From Bradyrhizobium sp. CSA112 (GTDB taxonomy: Bacteria > Pseudomonadota > Alphaproteobacteria > Rhizobiales > Xanthobacteraceae): DNA of 64,000 bases. Below are positions 1-7,172 of this stretch, piece after piece (position 1 is the first letter of the stretch; each line of letters begins with the position of its first letter). Position numbers and translations under genes: made by a program. The stretch is taken from the NCBI RefSeq assembly GCF_029051645.1, contig NZ_JAACFS010000001.1:558001-622000 (forward strand), given 5' to 3'. The notes below the pieces were generated by a model that ran no database searches, was not told the DNA's origin, and saw only the letters and a list, made by a program, of their open reading frames with translations.

Positions 1-245
1 AGGTGGAGATTGGAATATTTCGCTGCAACGGCCAGGATATTGTGCGCGTGAGCGATACCGGTTCCGGCATAAGCGAACACGAGCGTGACGCGGTCCTAAG
101 ACGTTTCTACCGGTCGGATAAAGTAAGACATACGTCGGGCTTGGGTCTTGGCCTTAACCTGGTAGCGGCCATTGTTAAGTTGCACGGTTTTCGATTCACG
201 ATCCATCCAGGGGCCGGGTGCGTCGTTGAGATTGCATGCTCATAG
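1..245 (+). CDS. sensor histidine kinase, C-terminal fragment (cut by window start)
   Basis: Only the last ~80 residues of a two-component sensor kinase are in the window; the reading frame is open to the left edge, so the GTG at position 3 is not taken as the true start. The fragment is the end of an HATPase_c domain: a G1 box (VSDTGSGI), an F-box-like RRFYRSDK stretch and a G2 box (GLGLGL), ending GCVVEIAC. About two thirds of these residues are identical to the C-terminus of the kinase at 10809-12227, so the two are paralogues. The signal sensed cannot be told from this piece, and no response regulator is visible downstream. Confidence 0.85.
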   Translation, partial: VEIGIFRCNGQDIVRVSDTGSGISEHERDAVLRRFYRSDKVRHTSGLGLGLNLVAAIVKLHGFRFTIHPGAGCVVEIACS

Positions 246-711
246 GCGCCGACGCTGGCGTGACCCTCGAGATCGTTAAATCGTTTGAATGAGATCAACG
301 TGCAAAACGTACGCCCGAAGCTTTCTCAAACAGAAGTTACTGGCGAATAACAACTCCATTCCGATGGAGCCTGCGCCCGCCTACATCATCCAAGGAGACC
401 AAGATGAAGTTGGCATTGAGCGACGCCGCCGCTGTTGCCGCGGCTTCGGTGATTGGTCGCTGCGGACCGTCACCGTCATGCCGGAAACGAGTGCCACGTT
501 CGGCGGCACCTCGCAAAAAAATTTGCCAACCGCCGACTCATACTTGCTCCAGCCGCCACTGCGGGTGCTGTCGGTCCCGTTCTTGGTTCACCGTCAATCC
601 CGCTGCGGCCCGGATCGGCACAAGCCTTCTTGGCCGTCATGCTTGGTTCGCTGAGTATTTTGGGTGAGCGCCGCCGTCCGAACTACAGCCCACCGATCGG
701 TATCCCGCTTT
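246..711. other. intergenic region with a possible gene remnant
   Basis: This is the gap between the kinase fragment and the convergent porin gene. A good Shine-Dalgarno (AAGGAG) precedes an ATG at 404, whose first 18 codons read like the start of a signal peptide (MKLALSDAAAVAAASVIG). The frame then turns into Arg/Cys/Ser-rich sequence up to 667, which looks non-coding. A frameshifted or truncated exported-protein gene would explain this, but I recognise no family. No terminator was identified. Confidence 0.3.
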
Positions 712-2211
712 TCAGAAGCGGAACCGTAGCCCGACCGTGGGAGCGATATTGTTGCGCCGAAGAAAGCCCGACGCCAGTCCGCCGTTCACTTGAGTGAACA
801 TGACCCCGGAATAGAGATCCCACTTTGGTGCAAACCGCCAATCGATAGCGGCAGAAATCCCGTCGAATGTCCCGGCGCATTGCGCATGTTCGGTGCCGAA
901 GCACGGGGCGCGTCCGCCGGCGGCGGTGCCGAAGAAGGAGTTTTGGATATAGTGGTAATAAGCGGCGATCACATCCAGATTTTCGGTAACCGCGTATTTG
1001 GTCCCGATCCACATGACTTGCAAAGTCTTGTTGCCGAGACCGTTCATGCCGAAGGCCGTATTGGTAATATTCGTGTTGTTGAAGGCCTCACAGCCCTGGC
1101 AAAGAAAATTTCCCGCGATGTCGGTAAACGCGCTCTGCGGATCGCTCGGCGCCATGTATCGAATATGTTCGTAGCCGGCGTATAGTTTGAGCGGGCCGTT
1201 GGTGTATTTGGCCACAAGCATCACGGCGCTATTGTTGGAGATCGTCGCCGTCAGCGTCTGCGGCAAGAACGGGGGGATCGGCACCCCATTGGCATCATTG
1301 CTTCCCGGTGCAAGTCCGAGTGATACGGAATCTCTGACATGGCTGTAAATAGCGTCGACCGAGAACACACCTTTGCCTCCCGTTTTGATATCGGCACCGG
1401 CTTGTAGCTGGTATGCTCCATTGGAGGCATTGTTCTGGGCGTAGCCACCGAACTGCCACAGCGCCGCTGCCCGGAACTGGCCGACGTCGACCCGGTATTT
1501 CAAGGACGTCGAGTTTCTGCAGTTTTCGGTGTTGCCGCCACCGCAGGTTATTCCCTGAAAGCCGATCGGCGAGAAGGCGTAAGAGGCGCCGAACGGATCG
1601 TAGTCCAAGACCGCGTCCAGGGTCAGCGAGTTCTGTCGGAAAACGGTCAGCGTGCCGTAGGTCGGAGAACTGACGCCGACATAACCTACGCCATTGTACC
1701 ACTGGCCCGCGCGGCTTGAATCGGAGAAGGCGGTTTGCTGATTTTGGGGGATGCCGGCGTTCGCGGCCAGCGATCCCGGTCCGTTGGAAAACCGCAGGGA
1801 ATACGGATCGAAGCCCGCGTCCAGAGCAAAGACGACAGAGACGTCCTCAGCGATCGGCCTGGTTCCCTTGATTCCGATGGTTGAATTGCTCAACGCGTTG
1901 GGCGCAAGACTCCAAAGCGGCGACCTGTTCTGTTTCTGGATTAAGTATGAAGCTCCGACAGCGGATCGTGGGTCAAACGGCGCGCCGTGGCTCTGCCAGC
2001 CGACGCCCGCGTCAAGCGTGCCGTAGACCGTAATGCCTTGCCAAGTCAGCTGGCAGTCTGTGGAAATAAAGTCCCAAGCGTCCGTGCACTGCTTGGGCGC
2101 CGAAGCCGCCGGGCTCTTCTTGGGAATGATGTCGGCCGCCCATGCATCTACCGCACACGGGGCGCCAGCAACAGCGAGAACTATTGCCGTCGGAATGCCT
2201 AGCTTTGCCAC
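712..2211 (-). CDS. outer-membrane porin, Gram-negative porin type
   Basis: The 499-residue product begins with a hydrophobic segment ending in AWA, taken as a Sec signal peptide of about 25 residues. The rest has alternating aromatic and polar residues typical of a 16-stranded general porin: an early YGTLDAGVGW strand, repeated Y-G-T-L and AAAYYHY strands, and a C-terminal ...VGLRFRF. The terminal Phe is the usual outer-membrane assembly signal. Long acidic and Asn/Gly-rich loops fit surface-exposed regions. It lies downstream of the formate dehydrogenase operon on the same strand, 323 bases after the TorD fusion gene, so it probably has its own promoter. Substrate preference cannot be read from the sequence. 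An oxalate or formate entry role is only suggested by position. Confidence 0.85.
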   Translation of the reverse strand: MAKLGIPTAIVLAVAGAPCAVDAWAADIIPKKSPAASAPKQCTDAWDFISTDCQLTWQGITVYGTLDAGVGWQSHGAPFDPRSAVGASYLIQKQNRSPLWSLAPNALSNSTIGIKGTRPIAEDVSVVFALDAGFDPYSLRFSNGPGSLAANAGIPQNQQTAFSDSSRAGQWYNGVGYVGVSSPTYGTLTVFRQNSLTLDAVLDYDPFGASYAFSPIGFQGITCGGGNTENCRNSTSLKYRVDVGQFRAAALWQFGGYAQNNASNGAYQLQAGADIKTGGKGVFSVDAIYSHVRDSVSLGLAPGSNDANGVPIPPFLPQTLTATISNNSAVMLVAKYTNGPLKLYAGYEHIRYMAPSDPQSAFTDIAGNFLCQGCEAFNNTNITNTAFGMNGLGNKTLQVMWIGTKYAVTENLDVIAAYYHYIQNSFFGTAAGGRAPCFGTEHAQCAGTFDGISAAIDWRFAPKWDLYSGVMFTQVNGGLASGFLRRNNIAPTVGLRFRF

Positions 2212-2534
2212 ACGAGCCTCCCTGGCTCAGCAGCCACGATTATGACCCGGGACAAAGTTGGTCGGCAAGACCGAGTCAGCTCCATATGCAGCGATGTCAG
2301 AAGATTCCGATCCGAGTGGCCGGTTAGCCACAGTCTCAAGAGGAAGCAGGTCGAGCGGCGACCGCTGCAGCGATCCTCGATCATTCGGCGCCGACGCTGC
2401 GCTGCCGGCGCATTGAATGCAGCTCATTGTTCAACTCCTGCTCATGGCGGCGCGACCGATCTAGCGCGCCACCGTGTTCGATGGCTTGCGATCTAGATAG
2501 CGTTGCCTTGGCAGAAGTTCGATTAAATAAGGAT
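2212..2534. other. intergenic region upstream of the porin
   Basis: This 323-base gap lies between the stop of the DUF3306-TorD gene and the porin start, both on the minus strand. It presumably holds the porin promoter. I found no convincing ORF, strong hairpin with T-run, or recognisable operator in it. Confidence 0.4.
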
Positions 2535-3632
2535 TTATGCGCGTGTGTCGGCGACATTTGCCGAACCGGCTGCATTCGAAAGCGAGAACGCTTCGGTCTC
2601 GATTTCCATGAAAGTGCGGCCGAGCGTTCCGACGCGAGCATAGAATGTCGCGGACTCGGCGCGCTCGAGGTCAGAAAAAAACCGCGCGATCCACGGCTTC
2701 AGATGGTTCTCGAAGGTGTTACGTTCGGTCCCGGCGGGTGCAACGATCCGGCCGCTGGCGAGACCGGCCATGACTTCGAAAAGCACCGCAACGTGATCCT
2801 CGGGTTCGGATCGTCCCTCAGTCCTCTCAATACCAAGTTGCTTCAGGGTTTCGCGGACCCGGGCGAGGGGACGACCATAGAGATAACCAGTCAGATAATA
2901 TGACGCGTAGGGGAAAAGTTCACCACGGCCAAACCCGACGAACAGATCGAAATACTCGCGCTCGATCCTTTCCGGGCTCTCACTCGCGGCTGCAGCAGCG
3001 AGGGTCGCGTGAGCGGCGCCCAACGGCGTTGCATCGCCGCTGAGGCCAGCCAAATCCTTGATCGTTTGCGGATCGGGACTGTGCGACAGCAGTGCTGCGA
3101 GCAGCGAATACTCCAGCGCCCGTGCATGATCGATCTCGTCGATTTGTCGTGTGGCTGAGATGGCCTCGACGCGGACATCTTCGGTCGTCAGTACGCTGGT
3201 TTGCCCGGTGTCTCCGAGGCCGGCAAGAGCCTGGATATCGTTGCCGGCGATCAGCGGTCCAAAGCCGGGCATCGCGGCTGGGTCGTTGAAATCCCATTGG
3301 CTCTCAGCGATCCCGATAAAATCGCGGATTGCCGGATCGGTGACCCAGGCGCGGCGCAGCCCGGCCTTTGTGAGTTCGACCGGGACGCCTGATCCAAGAA
3401 ACGATCGGATGTCGGTGCCCGCAGTGATCGATTGAAGCGGCGGCAAGCTCGCTGGATCGAAGCTCGGAGAGGTGGGCGTGCCGGCTGCGGCAGTCGCAAC
3501 CGTTGCTTTCAAGTCGCCAGGCTCTGCGTCGGCCGGTTTGGGTTCCGGGGATAGAACGTCGGGCTCGACCTGCTTGGCGGCTTCCTGTTTCATCCGCGAC
3601 CAGCGCGACATGATATTTTCTGGCTCGGTCAT
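2535..3632 (-). CDS. DUF3306-TorD fusion, formate dehydrogenase maturation protein
   Basis: The 365 residues hold two domains that I know mostly as separate neighbouring genes. Residues ~8-130 are DUF3306: an N-terminal SRWSRMK, a Pro/Ala-rich linker, then the core from FDPASLPP through AWVTDPAIRDFIG to WDFNDPAAMPGFGPL. Residues ~165-350 are a TorD/DmsD-type chaperone: ALEYSLLAALLS, an REYFDLFVGFGRGELFPYAS core, and a helical C-terminus. TorD proteins hold molybdoenzyme catalytic subunits until cofactor is loaded, before Tat export. The start overlaps the DUF3305 stop by four bases (ATGA), which supports position 3632. No ATG, GTG or TTG lies close to the domain junction, so a single polypeptide is expected. 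It is the last accessory gene of the formate dehydrogenase operon. Confidence 0.85.
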   Translation of the reverse strand: MTEPENIMSRWSRMKQEAAKQVEPDVLSPEPKPADAEPGDLKATVATAAAGTPTSPSFDPASLPPLQSITAGTDIRSFLGSGVPVELTKAGLRRAWVTDPAIRDFIGIAESQWDFNDPAAMPGFGPLIAGNDIQALAGLGDTGQTSVLTTEDVRVEAISATRQIDEIDHARALEYSLLAALLSHSPDPQTIKDLAGLSGDATPLGAAHATLAAAAASESPERIEREYFDLFVGFGRGELFPYASYYLTGYLYGRPLARVRETLKQLGIERTEGRSEPEDHVAVLFEVMAGLASGRIVAPAGTERNTFENHLKPWIARFFSDLERAESATFYARVGTLGRTFMEIETEAFSLSNAAGSANVADTRA

Positions 3633-4150
3633 TTTCCGCTCCCGGTGTCCTCTCCGCGGTGCTGCGGCATCTGCTGATCACCCCGGTCCCGTTGCCGTTT
3701 GCCAAAAGGTCGCTCGACGTGATGCTCGGCGACAAAACAATCGATTGCATCGATAATCGCGGCCGGCATCGGGACGGCCGCGACCAGATCATTGCCGGCA
3801 TCGGTCATTGCCTCCCCCTCCGAGGGGTCGGCCGTGACCGTAAGGATGTCGAACGCAGGGCTCGCAGAACGCGCGGGCCGAGGTCGCAGAACGACCCACA
3901 GCGCGGGTATCCCCGAAGAGAGATTCTGCCGATAGTTCGCCGTCTCGGTTCGATGCAATTCGATCGCAGCCTCACCCACATAGAATGTGATCGTGTCGTC
4001 TTCCTCACGGATCTGCGTCCAGGCTGGCGCCGATGGCGTCCCAACCAGAACCGAAACCGGTCGCCAGAGGAAATCGAGCCACGGGCTCCTTGCTTTGCGT
4101 CGTTCGACTACCACACCAACGGCAATCGTCGCGAGCGCGGTTGATCTCAT
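3629..4150 (-). CDS. DUF3305 domain protein, formate dehydrogenase accessory
   Basis: This 173-residue protein belongs to the DUF3305 family, which accompanies molybdenum formate dehydrogenase genes in rhizobia and relatives. The N-terminal VGVVVERRKARSPW.DFLWRPVSV segment and the later RTETANYRQNL and ALWVVLRP stretches are typical. The C-terminal ~40 residues are Arg/Asp/Gly-rich and look disordered. It sits 47 bases after the bicupin gene and overlaps the next gene by four bases, so translation is probably coupled. The molecular function is not established; older annotations calling such proteins MobA-like are not supported by a nucleotide-binding motif here. Confidence 0.8.
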   Translation of the reverse strand: MRSTALATIAVGVVVERRKARSPWLDFLWRPVSVLVGTPSAPAWTQIREEDDTITFYVGEAAIELHRTETANYRQNLSSGIPALWVVLRPRPARSASPAFDILTVTADPSEGEAMTDAGNDLVAAVPMPAAIIDAIDCFVAEHHVERPFGKRQRDRGDQQMPQHRGEDTGSGK

Positions 4151-4197
4151 GCTTCATCTCCATCGCCGGCTTCGTGCGCCTGTCGGGATTGTGTCGG

Positions 4198-5433
4198 CTA
4201 TGCCGGCCGGACCGGGATCTTTGTTTTGTTCAGTGCCATCGTGACCTGTTGATCCAGCTTGAGATGCACCTTCAGAAGCTCCGGTGGGGTCAAGGCCATC
4301 CACTGGTTCAACGACACATCAGCGAAGTAACTGCTCTTGAACATCTCCAGGAAGCGCAGAGTGGTGGTGCCGGTATTCTCCACGTAATGACCCGTGGCGA
4401 AGGGAACGAAACCGACGTCTCCGGCCTGAAAGTCGAATGTTCGTGCTTGGCCCGACGCCGCAAACACGCCCATGCGTGCCTGACCGCTGATGTAGTATTG
4501 CCATTCATCGGCGTTGGGATGCCAGTGCAGTTCGCGAAGCCCGCCGGGCTCGATTTCTACCAGAGCTGCTGCGATATCTTTGGAGGCCGGGAACACACTG
4601 GAGTCGGTGATCCGGACCGTTCCGCTTTTCGTGCGGATCGGGTCCTGAGCCATCATGCGATGGCTGAAGCTTTGCGGCACGGGCGACGCACCTAGCAGTC
4701 TGTCTGGACCCAGCGGACCAGGAACAGGCGCCTTGAAGATATAGAGTTCGCTCGGATCAGGCGTATGTCCGAACAGCGATGCAGGCGCGCCAAAGTTCTT
4801 GCTCAATACTTCGGCAGGCACGTGCTTGAACCAGTCGCTCAATAGGAATGTGTCGTCCTCGTCGAAGTTGCCATCGTCGAAGACCAGCAGGAATTCACAC
4901 CCGTCCGGACCGAGCCCCTGGATCGAATGCGGAATGCCGCCGGGGAAATACCAGAGATCGCCGACGCCGACGTCGTCGACAAAATTTCGTCCCTCGGGGT
5001 CAATAGCCGTGATGCGGGCGGTCCCATAAAGCATGTAGGCCCATTCGGCCTGCTTGTGCCAATGCAGTTCGCGCACGGCGCCCGCGTTCAGTCGCATCTG
5101 CACGCCTGCGATCGCTTTCGAAACACTGAGTTCCCGTGCCGTCACTTGACGGGTCCAGCCGCCGCTGGTCTGCCGCACATGCGCATCGGCAAAAGAGAAG
5201 CGGAGATTCGGCGTCGTGCCGGAATCCGTGGCAGGTGGATTGAGCATGTCCGGGTTTTGACGCTCGCGGATTGGGTTGCCAGGAACGGGATCGTTACCCC
5301 CAATTCCGGGCGCTCTGCTTGGCTGGAGTATCCGGTCGCTCGTCTGGGCCATCGCGACCGATGCGCTGGTCAGCATTCCGCCGGCAACGGCTGCCGTTGC
5401 AAGCATATCTCTGCGGGTGAGTTGGCGGTTCAT
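4198..5433 (-). CDS. Tat-exported bicupin, oxalate decarboxylase family
   Basis: The product is a two-cupin protein of 411 residues predicted to convert oxalate to formate and CO2. The start is the ATG at 5433, which has AAGGA eight bases upstream; it places a twin-arginine signal (LTRRDML then a hydrophobic stretch ending AMAQ at ~30) at the N-terminus. Cupin 1 has metal ligands H124, H126, E130 and H169; cupin 2 has H303, H305, E310 and H349. The lid segment aligned to the decarboxylase SENST loop reads DEDDT at ~191-195, keeping the acidic residue equivalent to the catalytic lid Glu. Both Mn sites look intact. The gene lies inside the formate dehydrogenase operon, 77 bases after the gamma subunit, so product and consumer are co-encoded. 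Oxalate oxidase activity or another small acid substrate cannot be excluded. Confidence 0.85.
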   Translation of the reverse strand: MNRQLTRRDMLATAAVAGGMLTSASVAMAQTSDRILQPSRAPGIGGNDPVPGNPIRERQNPDMLNPPATDSGTTPNLRFSFADAHVRQTSGGWTRQVTARELSVSKAIAGVQMRLNAGAVRELHWHKQAEWAYMLYGTARITAIDPEGRNFVDDVGVGDLWYFPGGIPHSIQGLGPDGCEFLLVFDDGNFDEDDTFLLSDWFKHVPAEVLSKNFGAPASLFGHTPDPSELYIFKAPVPGPLGPDRLLGASPVPQSFSHRMMAQDPIRTKSGTVRITDSSVFPASKDIAAALVEIEPGGLRELHWHPNADEWQYYISGQARMGVFAASGQARTFDFQAGDVGFVPFATGHYVENTGTTTLRFLEMFKSSYFADVSLNQWMALTPPELLKVHLKLDQQVTMALNKTKIPVRPA

Positions 5434-5510
5434 TGGTAAAATCCTTGTCTGATGGTTTATTTGAAAATTCGTACCTGGCGGCGCATACGGAGCATCCGGG
5501 AGCAGCATGG

Positions 5511-6530
5511 TTATTCCGCCGGGGCCGCTGTTGTTTGTCCGGATCGAGCGGCGAGGCGCTTCCTGCTCAACTGCTCCTCGAGCCAGCGGTCGTGATGCTC
5601 CTTCGCCCAGTTGAGATCGACCTCGCCCGTCGCCATGGCCTCGAAGGCGCCCTCCATACCGAGCGTGCCGATGTAGATATGAGCGATGATAACCGCGACG
5701 AACAGAACCGCGATCACGGCGTGCACGACCTGCGCGATCTGCATCCCTGCGATATTTGTCCCGTAGAACGGGAAGATCAGCAGGTATCCTGAAACGATGA
5801 CGGCCGCTCCGGCGCCAAGGGCAAACCAGAACACCAGCTTCTCGCCGGCATTGAAACGCCCCGACGGCGCGTGCTTCGATTTGATGAAGCCGCCACCTTG
5901 CTTGATCCAGTCGATGTCGACCTTTCGCGGCAGGTTGTCCCTTATCCAGAGCACGACAATGAGTGCGAGGCCGATAACGAATGCGCCGCTAACGTAATTG
6001 TGCACGTACTTGGCGTATTGCGCCACGCTGCTGAACGACTCGGGGCCGATCACCGGCAGCAGCACGAGTTTGCCGAACGTGATGTTCAGTCCTGTCAAGC
6101 CGAGGACCACGAAGGATATGGCGGTTAACCAGTGCGAGAAGCGCTCGAAGGAATTGAAGCGAAGCACCCTCTGCCCGGAACGGCCCTTCGAAATCCGAAT
6201 CCGCCCCATGATCAGATAGGCGGCGCCCAGAGCCGCGATCATGCCCAGAATCACGATCGCGCCGAGCCAATGCAGTGTGACTTCGTGGAAATGATCCCAT
6301 AGCCGACCAGCGGGCTGCTGAAGGACGTGCTCCCTCTGGTTTGGGATATCGATTCGCCCCTCGATCCGCGGCAATTGCTGGAGCAGCTTTGACTCGCTCT
6401 CGACGCTCGCAGTGGGATTAGGTGCGCCATCCGGTCCGAGCTCTTGTGCGAACACCGGCATTGCCGCGGTCATCGTCAGGAATGCCAACGCAATGATGAT
6501 GTAGCGAATGTAGGCAGGACACATCGTCAT
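5511..6530 (-). CDS. formate dehydrogenase gamma subunit, membrane cytochrome b
   Basis: This 339-residue subunit carries electrons from the periplasmic formate dehydrogenase to the quinone pool. It starts with a signal-like segment (hydrophobic to ~MPVFAQ) and a periplasmic extension of ~65 residues. About four to five membrane helices of the FdoI/FdnI cytochrome b556 family follow. Candidate haem-ligand histidines are in RFSHWLTA, KYVHNYVSG and the VVHAVIA...IIAHIYIG helices. The C-terminus (EVDLNWAKEHHDRW) is a family signature. A GGAG precedes the start. It follows the beta subunit by 33 bases. The N-terminal extension is longer than in E. coli FdoI, as I expect for alphaproteobacterial versions. 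Confidence 0.93.
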   Translation of the reverse strand: MTMCPAYIRYIIIALAFLTMTAAMPVFAQELGPDGAPNPTASVESESKLLQQLPRIEGRIDIPNQREHVLQQPAGRLWDHFHEVTLHWLGAIVILGMIAALGAAYLIMGRIRISKGRSGQRVLRFNSFERFSHWLTAISFVVLGLTGLNITFGKLVLLPVIGPESFSSVAQYAKYVHNYVSGAFVIGLALIVVLWIRDNLPRKVDIDWIKQGGGFIKSKHAPSGRFNAGEKLVFWFALGAGAAVIVSGYLLIFPFYGTNIAGMQIAQVVHAVIAVLFVAVIIAHIYIGTLGMEGAFEAMATGEVDLNWAKEHHDRWLEEQLSRKRLAARSGQTTAAPAE

Positions 6531-6563
6531 GGTGATTCTCCGTGGTGGCGCCCGCAGGGCCGC

Positions 6564-7160
6564 TCAAACAGCAATTCCCTCGTGATAGGCGGTGGTCCAA
6601 CCCCATGCGCCCGACCCGTAACCGCGCTTCATCACCCGCTCCTTGTAGATCTCGGCGATGATCGCGCCGTCGCCGGCCAGCAGCGACTTGGTCGAGCACA
6701 TCTCGGCGCAGATCGGCAGCTTGCCCTCGGCCAGACGGTTGGCGCCGTATTTGGCGTATTCGGCCGGCGTGGAGTCGGCTTCCGGTCCGCCGGCGCAATA
6801 GGTGCACTTGTCCATCTTGCCGCGCGAACCGAAGTTGCCGACCTTCGGATATTGCGGGGCGCCGAACGGACAGGCGTAGAAGCAGTAACCGCAGCCGATG
6901 CAGAGGTCCTTGGAGTGCAGCACGACGCCGTCGGCGGTGGTGTAGAAGCACGACACCGGGCAGACTGCGGCGCACGGCGCGTCCGTGCAGTGCATGCAGG
7001 CCATGGAGACCGAGCGCTCGCCGGGCTTGCCGTCATTGATGGTGACGACGCGGCGGCGATTGATGCCCCACGGCACTTCATGTTCGTTCTTGCAGGCCGT
7101 CACGCAGGCGTTGCACTCGATGCAACGGTCGGCATCACAAAGAAATTTGACGCGAGCCAT
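6564..7160 (-). CDS. fdh3B: formate dehydrogenase iron-sulfur (beta) subunit, FDH3 type
   Basis: The 198-residue protein holds four [4Fe-4S] binding sets, which form the electron wire between the molybdenum subunit and cytochrome b. The cysteine groups are CIECNACVTAC near the N-terminus, CMHCTDAPC followed by CPVSC, CIGCGYC with FYACPFG, and a last group CTYC...CAEMCSTKS. It has no signal peptide and no C-terminal membrane anchor, unlike E. coli FdoH. It is therefore expected to be exported as a complex with the Tat-tagged alpha subunit. It lies 12 bases after the alpha gene. Confidence 0.95.
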   Translation of the reverse strand: MARVKFLCDADRCIECNACVTACKNEHEVPWGINRRRVVTINDGKPGERSVSMACMHCTDAPCAAVCPVSCFYTTADGVVLHSKDLCIGCGYCFYACPFGAPQYPKVGNFGSRGKMDKCTYCAGGPEADSTPAEYAKYGANRLAEGKLPICAEMCSTKSLLAGDGAIIAEIYKERVMKRGYGSGAWGWTTAYHEGIAV

Positions 7161-7172
7161 GGCCGTTCTCCC

